Part shown: positions 1-10,460 of the stretch, one piece after another
How the letters are laid out: each line of letters begins with the position of its first letter
Numbering within the stretch: position 1 is the first letter of the stretch
DNA from: Neocallimastix lanati (nom. inval.)
Taxonomy: Eukaryota > Neocallimastigomycota > Neocallimastigomycetes > Neocallimastigales > Neocallimastigaceae
Assembly (NCBI GenBank): GCA_016946835.1
Contig: JACVTC010000342.1
Location: 1-41,845, forward strand
Direction of reading: 5' to 3'
Length of the DNA: 41,845 bases
Translations under genes and position numbers: made by a program
The notes under the pieces: model-generated
Told to the model about the DNA's origin: nothing
The model's database searches: none
What the model saw: only the letters and a program-made list of their open reading frames with translations

Positions 1-1031
1 TTTCAAATAATTAGCTCAAAGAATCAATTAAGTGACTTTTCTTTAATATTTTTATTTTCTTTTATATTTTTATAATTTGTATTTTATTTTGCCTACTTTC
101 CCCCTAAAATCCAAATTTCTAAAAAGGATTTTATATATTTGAATTTTCTCATCATTAAAATATTAATATAAAATTTTAATAGTTTTAAATACTCTGTAAT
201 AAATAAGTATAGTTTATAAATGAATAAGCATCATCCATTTTTATATAACTCATGGTTATATTTATTATTTTATTATACCATATTTATTAATTTATTATAC
301 CTTTCATCACGAAGGTTTGTATTATGATTATATTAAATAATTTGTTCTTTTTTATTTAAACCTATTCACGCTAGGTTTAATAATATTATTATTGTTAGAA
401 TGTACCCTAGGAATTACCATTCTATTATATTTCCCTTGAATATTTGGGATATTATATATATTAATTATTTTATATGAGGTCTCTGACATATAGACTCCTC
501 CATTATTGTAGTTTATATTTATATATATGGGTTTGATATTTATAAATACGCGTTAAAATAACTTACTTTAAATAATATGTTTTGTATATTTCATGGGCGG
601 AAATAGTCCATCACATAGTAGATTCCTTCATGTATAGATATTATATTACTAATAGCCAAAAGCTTATTTGTTAAAATATCAAATTATAATTTCAATAAGA
701 GTCTCTGGTATGAAGATATATAATTTTCTTTTATATACGTTTATACGTGTTTTTTCTTTTAAATAAATATTTTATATTTTTTTTTGAGTTTTACTTATCC
801 TGAAATAACTTCTTTTATCAACAGTTTTATATTTTATGCGTTTCTTCAATTTTCTTTCTTGATCATTTTGATCAGTTATCAGTTTTATTAGTCATCTTAA
901 AAATTGACATAATGAGCAACCTTTATCATAATTTAAAATTCAATTATTTTATTTTATTTTATTTTTTTTTTTTGACATAATATTGTTTCCGGCAAAAGAT
1001 TCTTTTGCTATGAATCTTTTTAAGAGTCAGA
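1..1031. other. AT-rich region, no gene seen; probable decayed copia internal DNA
   Basis: No convincing coding frame on either strand. The right end, about 960-1031, is probably the leader of a minus-strand copia remnant because it abuts a primer-binding site and an LTR. It contains a poly-T run at about 960-973, which is poly-A on the element's sense strand. Two small hairpins with similar loops occur at 300-315 and 358-378. Nothing else could be assigned. Confidence 0.4.
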
Positions 1032-1045
1032 TGAGACTCTTAATC
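1032..1045 (-). promoter_or_regulatory. copia-type primer-binding site (tRNA-Lys CUU anticodon arm)
   Basis: Plus-strand TGAGACTCTTAATC directly abuts the LTR that starts at 1046. On the element's minus strand it reads GATTAAGAGTCTCA, the same 14 bases that follow the 5' LTR of the intact copia at 9310-9323. It is complementary to the anticodon arm of a typical eukaryotic tRNA-Lys(CUU). It sits in a small hairpin with AAGAGTC at 1020-1026. Confidence 0.6.
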
Positions 1046-1242
1046 TGTTAAGAGTTATGAATTTATGGTTTATAATTATGTCAATTTTATTAATATATTT
1101 TATGATAAAGAGTTACTAGCACTTAATTATTCTAAATTAAAATGCTTTTATATTAATACATTGTGGCTTATACATTATTTATATTACAATATGTTTCAAT
1201 ACATTTGAAGCTTATTTTTCATACATTTCACATATTCTAACA
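1046..1242 (-). mobile_element. copia-family LTR, 5' LTR of a minus-strand remnant
   Basis: About 197 bp, with TGTTAAG and TTCTAACA ends. The right part (cattgtggcttatacatta, then ttcacatattctaaca) resembles the LTRs of the neighbouring element at 1421-2677. The primer-binding site lies on its left side, which makes it the 5' LTR of a minus-strand element whose body would lie leftwards. Confidence 0.65.
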
Positions 1243-1400
1243 ATTATTATTATTATTATTACTATTAATTATTATTATTATTATTATACTATTTATTATT
1301 ATTATTACTATTTATTATTTATTATTACTATTTATTATTATTACTATTTATTATTATTATTATTATTATTTATTATTATTTATTATTATTTATTAATAAT
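1243..1400. repeat. interrupted TTA/ATT microsatellite
   Basis: Trinucleotide repeat of TTA/TAT type with scattered ACT interruptions, lying between two copia LTRs. Confidence 0.85.
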
Positions 1401-1849
1401 AGTATAAAACGTAAATTTATTGTTAATAAGTCTTAAAAAATTTTTTTTTTTTGAAAGAATATTTATATTAAGTTGTAGGTCAACTATTTTATATCACAAA
1501 ATAAATAAATAAATAGTTAATTTTACATGTTACATTCAATTTATACAAGTACATTATGGCTTATACATTACATTAAATACATTACATTTTAATACATTAA
1601 ACTTAATTCACATATTCTGACATTCCCCTCAAATCTAATTATTTTACAAAAATTAGATTTGCAATAGAATATGTGTATAATCTGTACTATTTTAATTTTT
1701 ATCAAATACTAAATTTTAATTTATACAACTAAAGCATATTCTAAATTATATTCAAACTATAGTTAATCTTTATTACTCTAAACATTAATAACCTTTATGT
1801 TATAGGTTTAATTTAATTCAAGCTTTACTAATTATGGATTGGATACCTC

Positions 1850-2030
1850 ACTCTGGGTTTTTACACCATCCCTACAATGGCTGCCTTTTAGGTCCTATGC
1901 CCACACAAACATACATATATACGGCTACTCTTTGGTTTTACGCCTAATTAAAACGACAACTCATGGCTTAACCTCTATGGTTTTTACGTCCCTTTAAGTA
2001 TGACTACCCATTTGGATTTACGTCATCTAC
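1850..2030. repeat. degenerate repeat with GGTTTTACGYC core
   Basis: Four related blocks start near 1850, 1924, 1970 and 2004, each resembling ACTC(T)NTGGNTTTTACRYC. The spacing is irregular, roughly 74, 46 and 34 bases. GC content is clearly above the surroundings. No reading frame runs through it. It lies inside the deleted copia element. Confidence 0.5.
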
Positions 2031-2266
2031 ACTAAAATATTAACTTGAATTCCTAATACATATTTCTAATTTTATATTATAATTCTTTAAGAGTAATTTA
2101 ATTTTTCTTCTAAAATCTCAAATCCTTGTTTGCATTTTAAAATAGTATGCTTTTTTTTTTTTATAAAACCTCTGTATTTATGTCCTCTTGTTTACACTTA
2201 CTCTAGTATATTAATTTTTATTTAGCTTGTTTATTTCTTTTTCTTCCCTCTTTAGACTCTAGATTA

Positions 2267-2305
<39 letters not shown>

Positions 2306-2474
2306 TTGATCAATTTAATTTTAAATTTAAAAAATTAAACTTTATTTCTTCATAATTCATTAAGTTGACTTAATGGCAATATCCTTATAATAAAATTTAT
2401 TTGTAAGTTTTCCTTAATTGAGTTTTAGTGCTTCCAGCTAAAAGGGCTTTTATTAAATTCCCTTTAAGAGTCAA

Positions 2475-2488
2475 TGAGACTCTTGATC
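2475..2488 (-). promoter_or_regulatory. copia-type primer-binding site
   Basis: Plus-strand TGAGACTCTTGATC abuts the LTR at 2489. It is the minus-strand GATCAAGAGTCTCA, one base different from the sites at 1032-1045 and 9310-9323. The partner AAGAGTC at 2465-2471 lets it form the same hairpin seen in the other two elements. Confidence 0.6.
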
Positions 2489-2677
2489 TGTTAGAAAATA
2501 AGAATTAGATCATATTAAGTCAACTTTATTTATTTATTATAAAGAGTTGCAAATAGTTAATTTTACATGTTACATTCAATTTTATACAAGTACATTATGG
2601 CTTATACATTACATTAAATACATTACATTAAATACATTACATTTTAATACATTAAACTTAATTCACATATTCTAACA

Positions 2678-3488
2678 ATATTAAAAAAAAAACTATTCCA
2701 TGAGTTTTGAAGATGAAATGACCTCTTACTTTTTTTCTCATTCACCGATGATACCTCTATGTAAATAAATATTTTCATTCGAATCTGTATCAAAATATCT
2801 TCTCTCTTTTGTCGTTTAGGTTTCGACGCTTTTGGACAAACAGTAGGTATAATTAATCGTATACAAATTGGTCATATTACAAAATGAACATTTTTGCTTA
2901 GTAAAACATTTTTGTTGTTCTTTACTAAGAAATTTATTATTGTTATTGGCATATTGTTAATATATATATATATATATATATATTTTTATCTATTGGAATA
3001 ATGTGAAAGTGTAGATATATATATATATATATATTTTTTAAACTAAATGAGTAATAATACAAGAGAGTTTTTTCCATTATTTAATAAAGCATTGAATCCT
3101 CATCACCTTTTTAATACACACATACATACACACACAAAAAATAAAAAAAAAAAAAAATTAAGCTTCCTTTTTTTTTTTTTTTTTTAACTTATTTTAATTT
3201 ATTTAGTTAACAACTATTAATTTACTTTTATTTTATACTATTCTAAATATTTTATTTTATTTTATTTTATTTTATTTTATATAATTAATACTTTTTTTAA
3301 TTTACTTTTATTTTATTTTATTTTATTTTGTTTAATTTTATTAAAAATTCTTAAACAAATATAATAATTTTATATTATTATTTATTATTACGTTTTTAAA
3401 ATCAATAAACGAATAATAATGATGGTAAATAGAATTCTACTTTTTCTATCTTCCTTTTTTGGAGAATCAATTTTTATTATTATTTATC
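2678..3488. other. AT-rich intergenic DNA with TA, CA and T-rich simple repeats
   Basis: Contains TA dinucleotide runs near 2959-2981 and 3016-3032, a short ACAT/CA run near 3118-3136, a poly-T tract near 3169-3185, and TTTTA pentamer arrays near 3250-3330. The stretch 2700-2930 is less AT-biased, but I could not assign a gene to it. The segment just upstream of 3489 would be the 3' flank of the ankyrin gene. Confidence 0.4.
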
Positions 3489-5231
3489 TTATACAATAGT
3501 TTTAGCTACGGAAATAATACTTAAAGCATCAAAAAGTGTATCAGAGTATCTTTCTTCAAAGATGATTCCTTTTTCCATATCTAGTTTCCTGTCACACTTA
3601 TAATTTGAATATTCATCATTCATGTAAGGAATTAAGTAACTTTTGATGGATTCAGTGTACTTAGTTGAAAGAACAGGTAATACGGGCTTATCTTTAGACT
3701 TCTTGGATTTCTTTGAATCAGAGCTTTTAGGTTTGGTAGTTTCAGATGGATTGGTAAGGGCTTCAATTAATTCTTTATTACCATAATCATTGGCAAGGTT
3801 TAATGGTGATTTTCCTTCCTTATTATTGATATTAATATCAGCATTCTTTAATACTAACTTTTTAATTAATTCTGGTTTCTCAATTTCAACGGCATAATGA
3901 AGAGCCGTATTACCCTTTTCATCTTGACAGTTAACATCAATACCATGATCAAGTAATGTATTTACGGCACCAGTTATTAATCTTCGAAGCAACAATAAGA
4001 GCATTTTCCCCACGACTGTTCACTTCATTAATTACGTTAATATCATTTTCAAGTATACGATTCATGGCAATTGGTGAACCAATGGAACTAATAATTAATA
4101 AATTATTATTGTAATTAATATCACGGTAGTTGTAATCAAACGTTGGATTATTTTCGAAGATGGATAATAGTCCATAGTATTGTAACTTATAACAGAGAGA
4201 AATTACATTTTCTCCATACTTATTTTCTTTGAAAGATCAATTTTCTTTACGTTCTTAGCACAAAAAGCAGCAGTAATGCCATCTCTGACTAATACCATAA
4301 CCATCAATGGAGTATTACCCTCTTGATCAATAGGAATATTGAAATCTACTTCATTACTAACAATGGTTTTCAGAACACGAATATAATTTTCAAATGGAAT
4401 TTTATCCTTATTTTTATCATAGGTATAAAACTTTTTAATGAAAACAGACATAATAGATTCACCATTAGGACTGACGTATTTATAGTTAATGAACCTTCTG
4501 TCTAATTGACTAAGTTCACGATATCTTCCATTTTGAGCTAAATACATTGCAGGAGTGTAACCATTTTCATCTGGAATATTTGGATCTGCTTCAAAGTTTT
4601 AGAAGGAAGTTTTCAAAAACAAACTTGCTAATTCCATACTTACATAAATAATTAAGTGCAGTTTCTCCAAGTTTATTGGTATGATTGATATCAACACCAC
4701 AATCCACTAACTTAACTATGTAATCCATATTAGAGGATGAACTTTTATTATTTTGTTTTAATTCACGAAGGGCATAGAATAAGAAATTCTCTCCTCTATT
4801 ATCAGTTAATTTTATTAAATCAAGATTATCAATATTTTTTTGGACGTATTTTCTTTTACCATGTTCAGCTGCTACCATTAAAGCGGTCTTACCATCTTCA
4901 TCTTGAACCATAGGATTCATTTCCATTGTTAAAAGCCATTTTACAGCATCTTTATTATCCGTTTCAAAAGCTTTAATCAAGCAGTACTATTACGGAAGGC
5001 TTCTAAAGCATTACTTAAGATTGGATTCTTAAAGACTTTTTCAACTGTTTTGTAATGACTGAAAGACTTATCATTAACAAGTTCATTCAATTTATTAATA
5101 AATCCATCCATAACTTTTGGAGATTCTAAGGATTTTTCAATATGAGCTCTGTTATCATTGATAAGTTGTGAAGAAACATTTTTTTTTCTTATGTTTAATA
5201 ATAATTGACTTTCAAAATCGGCAAAAGACAT
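3489..5231 (-). pseudogene. ankyrin-repeat protein gene, broken by frameshifts
   Basis: One gene read leftwards from an ATG at 5231 to a stop at 3489, now in several frames: 5231-4977, 4980-4591, about 4590-4203, about 4210-4000, and 4013-3489. Frame changes fall near 4980, 4590, 4215 and 3995. Sequence across each junction continues the ankyrin pattern; for example FEADPNIPDENGYTPAMYL spans the gap at 4547-4591. The N-terminus of about 80 residues is helical with no ankyrin repeats. About ten repeats follow, with cores such as DGKTALMVAAEHG, EGNTPLMVMV, GNTALHYAVE and GKSPLNLANDYG. A Lys/Ser-rich linker and an unrecognised C-terminal segment of about 55 residues close it. Ankyrin repeats usually mediate protein binding; the partner is unknown. 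The breaks could be true pseudogenisation or indel errors in an AT-rich assembly. Confidence 0.8.
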
Positions 5232-5241
5232 TTTTTTTCTT

Positions 5242-5268
<27 letters not shown>
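5232..5268 (-). promoter_or_regulatory. poly(A) tract directly before the ankyrin start codon
   Basis: On the gene's strand an A-run of more than 20 bases, then CAAG and A8, leads straight into the ATG at 5231. This is the same arrangement as the poly(A) leader before the copia gag gene. It could be a promoter-type poly(dA:dT) tract, a 5' UTR leader, or both. Confidence 0.45.
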
Positions 5269-5275
<7 letters not shown>

Positions 5276-7080
5276 TTTAATTCGATTTACTTTAAAAAAA
5301 TTGTTAATAATTTAGACTTTTATTTTTTTAAATTTTATTTTATATTTAAAAATATATATACGCTTTATTTAAATAAATTTTTTTATTTTTTATAATTAGT
5401 TTTATTATTTTCGTTTTTACTTTTTACGAATTTTTTTTTTTTTTTAGGTTTCAAATTTTTGATGAATGTTGGCATCTTTTATATAGGAAATGAAATAATA
5501 AATCCTTATTTAATATTATTTATGATTTATTATTTAATTTAATTTAATTTATTTATTATCCAATAAAAAAAAAAAATTTTTTTTTTTTTTTAATTTATTT
5601 ATTATCAAATAATTAATAAATAATTTGAATAAAAATTAAAATCTAATTAAAATAAAATAAAAAATAAATTATTTTTAATAAATCTAAAAAAAAAAAAAAA
5701 AACTATTCAATAGTATATAAATTAAAGACTTTTCTATGGAATATTGTAATGTGATGAAAGAGAAATAAAACTCTAATTAATAATAAACTTATGTTAATTA
5801 ATAAATGGTGTAAAAGCATAAATTTATGTATTAATCTAGTTTTTTATTGTATTTCTTATTAGAAATTAGTTTATAGATTTTTATTATTTAATTTTAACAT
5901 TAATGAAAGTATATTTATTACTTTAATATAGGAAAACTTTATTATAGTAAATAATTATAAAAGAGAAAAATACTTAGAAATAGTTTTAGTTCTCTGTCCA
6001 AGAATAGGAAATAGTAGATTATAGTATTATAGTAATTCTTGAGATCAAAATATGAAAATAAATATTAATTTTAGGAATAAATGTTAGTTTATATTAAATA
6101 ATGATAAGTAAATGTAATTCTTCTAAATAAATAAAATTTAAATAAAAAAATTTTTTATAAAACATATAAATTATATCCCAAATTTAAAAGAACAAACCCT
6201 AAAAGAACCGAACCTGAACTTCGCACTTTACTTAACAATTGTAATAATATAAAAACCTTAATTACTAATAAAATAAATTAATTAATAATCACGTGGAAAT
6301 AAATTTATAAATTAATGAATATTGTTATAATTGTTATAATATAAAACACAAAAAAAAAACTTTAATTATTAATAAATTATTTTATTAATAATTACATAAA
6401 AATAAATTAATAAATCATTTGCAAATCTGTGACATATATAAAACGTGATCGAAAATAACGTGATAAAATTAAATTTATGTAAAAGCATAAAATTAAAAAT
6501 TAATGTAAACATAAAACATAAATTGAATGTGAGGCATTTCGACATAATTTATGTATAATCATCATAAATTTTTGTACAATGTGTATAATATATGTAATAC
6601 GCCACTATTTCAACGTATATTTTTATTTATTGTATTTTAGCATTAAAAAATAAAATAAAAACTAAAAAAAGAATAAATAAAAGAATAAATAAGTTTTCTG
6701 TTAAGAATTTTATTTTGTTTTTATTTTATTTTTATTTTATTTTATTATTATATATTTTATTTCATTATTATATTTTATTATTAAATATTTTAATAATAAA
6801 ACCTTTCCATTTTATTTTATTTAAATAAAATAAATAAAATTTTATATTTTATTATTAAATTATTTAAATAATAGAATATAACTTATTATAATATTAAATA
6901 TTTATTATTAATAAAATTAAAATATTGATATTGATATTAATAAAATATTTTGATATTGATATTAATAAAATATTTTATAAATAGGTAATTACAATGTTTT
7001 AAAATACATAAATTTATGAGTATTTATAATAAAAACAAAAATGTGGCGCTTATTAAATGTGATATTTTTAATAATCACGT
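5269..7080. other. AT-rich DNA with old LTR-like repeats, no gene
   Basis: Homopolymers and no coding frame. Part of it is repeated elsewhere: 6360-6520 (containing attaataattacataaaaat and ataacgtgataaaattaaat) is a paralogue of the sequence split by the copia insertion at 9040-9070 and 14911-15060. It therefore serves as an empty-site reference. Probably decayed LTR sequence. Confidence 0.45.
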
Positions 7081-7487
7081 GTTATAAATGTGGCCCTTGC
7101 GCGCATTTCCGTGATACTACTATATTATTTATTTACTTTATTTCATTATGACCATGTGATATATTTAATTATTTCGTAATTTCTAACATTAATAATTTTA
7201 TAATAATATTTAATTAATAAATTTAATAATTCAAAATATCTTAAAAGTATATAATTTTTAATATTTACAATAATATTTTAATATATACATATATTTAATA
7301 ATATACAACAAATTAATTACTTAAGATTGATTTAATATTATTTACAAGTTAAATTTAATTTATATTAAAATAAATTATTTTTACAATGAGGTTTAGGTTA
7401 TGAAGAACATAGGAAAGAACACTTAATTAAAGAATAATTAATAATGTTTTTATAACAAAATAAATGTTATTAATTCATTCTTTACCA
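7081..7487 (-). mobile_element. solo LTR, U3 edge at the right; left border unclear
   Basis: 7240-7487 aligns with 38230-38460: tatacatatatttaataata, then aatgaggtttaggttatga, then ttaattcattcttta-CCA. It ends in CATTCTTTACCA and is followed after AAGG by the next LTR at 7492. The left limit is a guess. Orientation is inferred from the 3' LTR of the gypsy element at 38465-39253, which shares the end motif. Confidence 0.45.
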
Positions 7488-7491
7488 AAGG

Positions 7492-8299
7492 TGTTAAGGT
7501 TTTAGAGAATTAAATAAAAATAAAGTAAAGAAACACAAATTTTATTTATTTATTTATTATTTTATTTATTTATTTTATTAATTGATTAATTATTCGATGA
7601 TTTTTAGAAATTGGTAGCAAAATTTACAACTATTTATACTTTTTTCAAGGCATAAAAGTTGTTCTTGCCACTAAATTACATTTTATTTTTTTTATAAAAA
7701 CTATTAAATTTAAATTGATTTTTATAATCAATTATATAAAATTTAATTATAACATATAAATAAAATACATTTATAATATTAATAAAACATTTTTTTTTTT
7801 TTTTTATAATCTATCTAAAATATTACTAATAAGAATTTATTTAATTGGCTATAATTATTATTAAAATCTGTTAAAACATTCAAATAAAAATAAAAATACT
7901 ATCTAATATAATGGTTTTTAATAAAATAAAATATTTGTCAATATAAAATAAAACATTTCAATATAAATTTTTATAATAAAAGTTAAAATATAATATATAA
8001 ATTTTTAATTATCAATATATAAAAATATTATTAATACAAATTTTCATTATTAATATAAAAATAAAAAAAAAATAAGATTTATTATTAATATTGCTAATAT
8101 AAGTTATAAATATATAAAAATATTACTATTAATATAAGAATTTAATATAAAAATATAAAGTTTAATATAATTTTTGATTTAATTTTTGATCTTTGAATTT
8201 AAAAATTTATTAAAGTACAAAAATAATAATGTACACATAATGTATTAGAAATAAATCGTAGATTTAATTAAGAATGCATTATTTAGTACATTCTTATCA
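7492..8299. mobile_element. solo LTR, same family as 18276-19770
   Basis: 808 bp from TGTTAAGGTTTTAGAG to CATTCTTATCA. It matches the copy at 18276-19770 over nearly its whole length, except that the other copy carries a nested LTR; the unoccupied target AAATA is seen here at 8249-8253. Its neighbours are LTRs on both sides, with spacers AAGG and AAG. Confidence 0.7.
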
Positions 8300-8302
8300 A
8301 AG

Positions 8303-9070
8303 TGTAAAGAATTAATTAAAAATATTTAATTATATTAATAATTAATTCTTTCTACAATTAATAATAAAAAATATTATTAATTGAGATAAAATTAAAAAAT
8401 ATAATATAAAAATTTGAAAACGAGAATTTAAAAACTTAGAGTTTATTATAAGATTATAATAAACAACACTAAAAGTAGGTTAAGAGAATTTTAGAAATTA
8501 TTTTATTATAAAAATTTTTTATTAGAAGTAATTTTAAAATATTTGTGTTAATTATTATAATTTCTTATAATAATAACTCTTGATTATTTTTAGAAGAATC
8601 AAGAGTCCTATTTATATTAATTTGATTTCTAATCTTGGAAAATTATCTCTATCTAGAAAAAGATTAGAAGAAAAAACTAGATAGATCTCGATTGGTGTTT
8701 AATTACATCAATCTTTAGTTAATAAGAAAACCCGAATAAGGGAGAAAACTTATTAACTAATTATATATTAATTTTATTAATATTTAATCACAAGTATAAT
8801 TAAATAATTAATTCTTTTAATTTTCTTAATTAAAAGTCCAAGAAATAATATAATTTAATTATTTCTTGATTAAATAAAATTATCATTTTAATACAATTTA
8901 ATTTTTCTTAATTAAATAGAATTTATCATTATTTTAATACAATAATACATTATTATAATTTAATATATTAATTATTGATAATTTAATTTAATGTAAATAA
9001 ATTTTAAAACAATATGATATGAAATGAAAATAAAAACCTTAATTATTAATAAATTATTTTATTAATAATT
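8303..9070. mobile_element. LTR-like segment interrupted by the copia insertion
   Basis: Begins TGTAAAGAATTAATT right after the previous LTR and a 3-bp spacer. Its middle (aactcttgatt, then aatcaagag, then attagaagaaaaa-actagat) matches 15990-16130 of the LTR at 15721-16700, so it belongs to the same family. It is cut at 9070 by the copia element and continues at 14916. Its true right end is uncertain. Confidence 0.5.
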
Positions 9071-9309
9071 TGTTAGAAATTAAGTTTAATATTACACAAG
9101 TATAAATAATATAAATAATATAATGTATATAGTATAACATAGATATATGAGCTAGCGTACGTAATAGTGGCGTAAAATAAGTTATATGATATATGTAATA
9201 AATGTATGTGAATCATGTGTAAATGTAATAGTATAAAATACATGTAAAATTAAAATTTAATGTATGTACACCTTTGATATTTATTAATAAAGTTATATAT
9301 TTCACAACA
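9071..9309 (+). repeat. 5' LTR of the copia element
   Basis: 239 bp, TGTTAGAAAT to TTCACAACA. Appears identical to the 3' LTR at 14672-14910. Confidence 0.95.
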
Positions 9310-9323
9310 GATTAAGAGTCTCA
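9310..9323 (+). promoter_or_regulatory. primer-binding site matching tRNA-Lys(CUU) anticodon arm
   Basis: GATTAAGAGTCTCA follows the LTR with no gap. It does not start with TGG, the complement of a tRNA 3' CCA end. It is complementary to TGAGACTCTTAATC, the anticodon arm of a standard eukaryotic tRNA-Lys(CUU), which would fit priming by a 5' half-tRNA as in Drosophila copia (there initiator tRNA-Met). The hairpin partner GACTCT lies at 9326-9331. Confidence 0.6.
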
Positions 9324-9390
9324 ATGACTCTAAGTGTACTAGAAGAGTTATAGTAAAGTTTAAAGAGGTTTTAATTTTGATTAATTTTAA

Positions 9391-9392
<2 letters not shown>

Positions 9393-9470
<78 letters not shown>
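9393..9470 (+). promoter_or_regulatory. 78-base poly(A) leader abutting the gag ATG
   Basis: An uninterrupted run of A ends exactly at the gag start codon at 9471. Equivalent A-runs lie at similar places in the two copia remnants at 0.9-2.5 kb and before the ankyrin ATG. It may help translation initiation or act as a nucleosome-poor promoter tract. Confidence 0.5.
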
Positions 9471-9473
<3 letters not shown>

Positions 9474-10460
9474 TCCGAAGTCTTAAAAACAAAAGATCAG
9501 CTAAATAGCTCTAATTTTAAGTTGTGGAAACAACAATTGTATTTATTATTAAGGAGATTTAATTTAACGGATTATCTTAATAGTGTCAAAATTGAAAAAG
9601 TGGATGGTTCCACTTTAAAGGAAGAAGAAAAACAAAATTTAATTCTAGTGGATGACACTATAAACACTTATTATAAAAAAGGAACAAAAAGTGAGGTCCT
9701 CAAAAATGATGCTAAGGTCAAGGAAATTATTTTAAATAGTATTAATGAAGAACTAGCATCCAGTATAGATTTCATATCTGGTACAGCATATGAAATCTAT
9801 AGGATGATAGTAAACCTAAATTTAAGTGATGAAAAGGATAGAATTGAGGAAATTAAAGATTCCCTTAATCACTCAAAATACGACCCAGAAAGTGATCCAT
9901 CGTTGTCCATATTTATCTCTAATATGAATTTAAAGTTTAAGGAACTTGAAAATCTCGGAGAAAAACTAGAATTTAAGGAAAAATTTATTTATCTATTTAA
10001 TGCTATGCCAGAAGAATTAACTATAAAAACAAATTTAATAGACCTACAAACGGACTGGGAAGATACTACCAAAAAGTTAATTGAAAGGGTACAGCTACTA
10101 AAAAGAGTAAAAGAAAAGAAAGAAAAATCGGAAAATATTGTTTCAAATCTTAATACGCCAAATGTTCAAAGTAATTATACCAATAAAAACTATAGTAATA
10201 ATAATAATAAATATAATAATAAAAATTATAAAAATAATATTGAATGTTGGAGTTGTGGTAAAAAAGGTCACTATCAAAGTGAATGTAATAATAGAAAGAA
10301 TTTTAATAAAAATAATAATAACAATTATTACAAATATAATAAAAATAAATTTAATAATAATAGAAATAATAATAAAAATTATAATAATAATAAATATTAC
10401 AAAAATGATAAAAACTATGATGGGAGGCGAAACGCGTTGCCTAAACAGCACAGTAAATGA
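9471..10460 (+). CDS. gag: copia Gag (capsid/nucleocapsid)
   Basis: 329 residues. Gag forms the virus-like particle in which reverse transcription takes place and binds the element RNA. The N-terminal two thirds are helical and charged, as in copia-type Gag; the opening pattern (LNSSNFKLWKQQLYLLLR) matches the 'L...NY..W' start seen in that family. A zinc knuckle CX2CX4HX4C (CWSCGKKGHYQSEC) lies at residues 259-272, flanked by long Asn/Lys/Tyr-rich stretches. The start is the first ATG after the poly(A) leader. The stop at 10458-10460 overlaps pol, which is in the +1 frame. Confidence 0.92.

Larger units (their letters stand above)
1421..2677 (-). mobile_element. internally deleted minus-strand copia element
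   Basis: The order on the plus strand is 3' LTR (about 1421-1622), polypurine tract (minus-strand GAGGGGAA, 1623-1630), about 840 bp of internal DNA, primer-binding site (2475-2488) and 5' LTR (2489-2677). The two LTRs share a long block from 'agttaattttacatgttac' to 'cacatattct', with small indels. The internal part has no gag or pol frame. It holds poly-T runs at 2151-2162 and 2271-2301 (poly-A on the sense strand) and a degenerate repeat at 1850-2030. A non-autonomous deletion derivative is the likely class. No clear target duplication was found. Confidence 0.65.

Noticed and set aside
2700-2930. Less AT-biased stretch before the ankyrin gene, possible exon
   Set aside because: No frame over about 30 codons with protein-like content on either strand; not annotated as a gene.
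4323-4505. Plus-strand open frame inside the ankyrin gene
   Set aside because: Antisense shadow of ankyrin coding sequence.
9250-9492. Minus-strand open frame with a long poly-Phe tract
   Set aside because: Produced by the poly(A) leader of the copia element read backwards.
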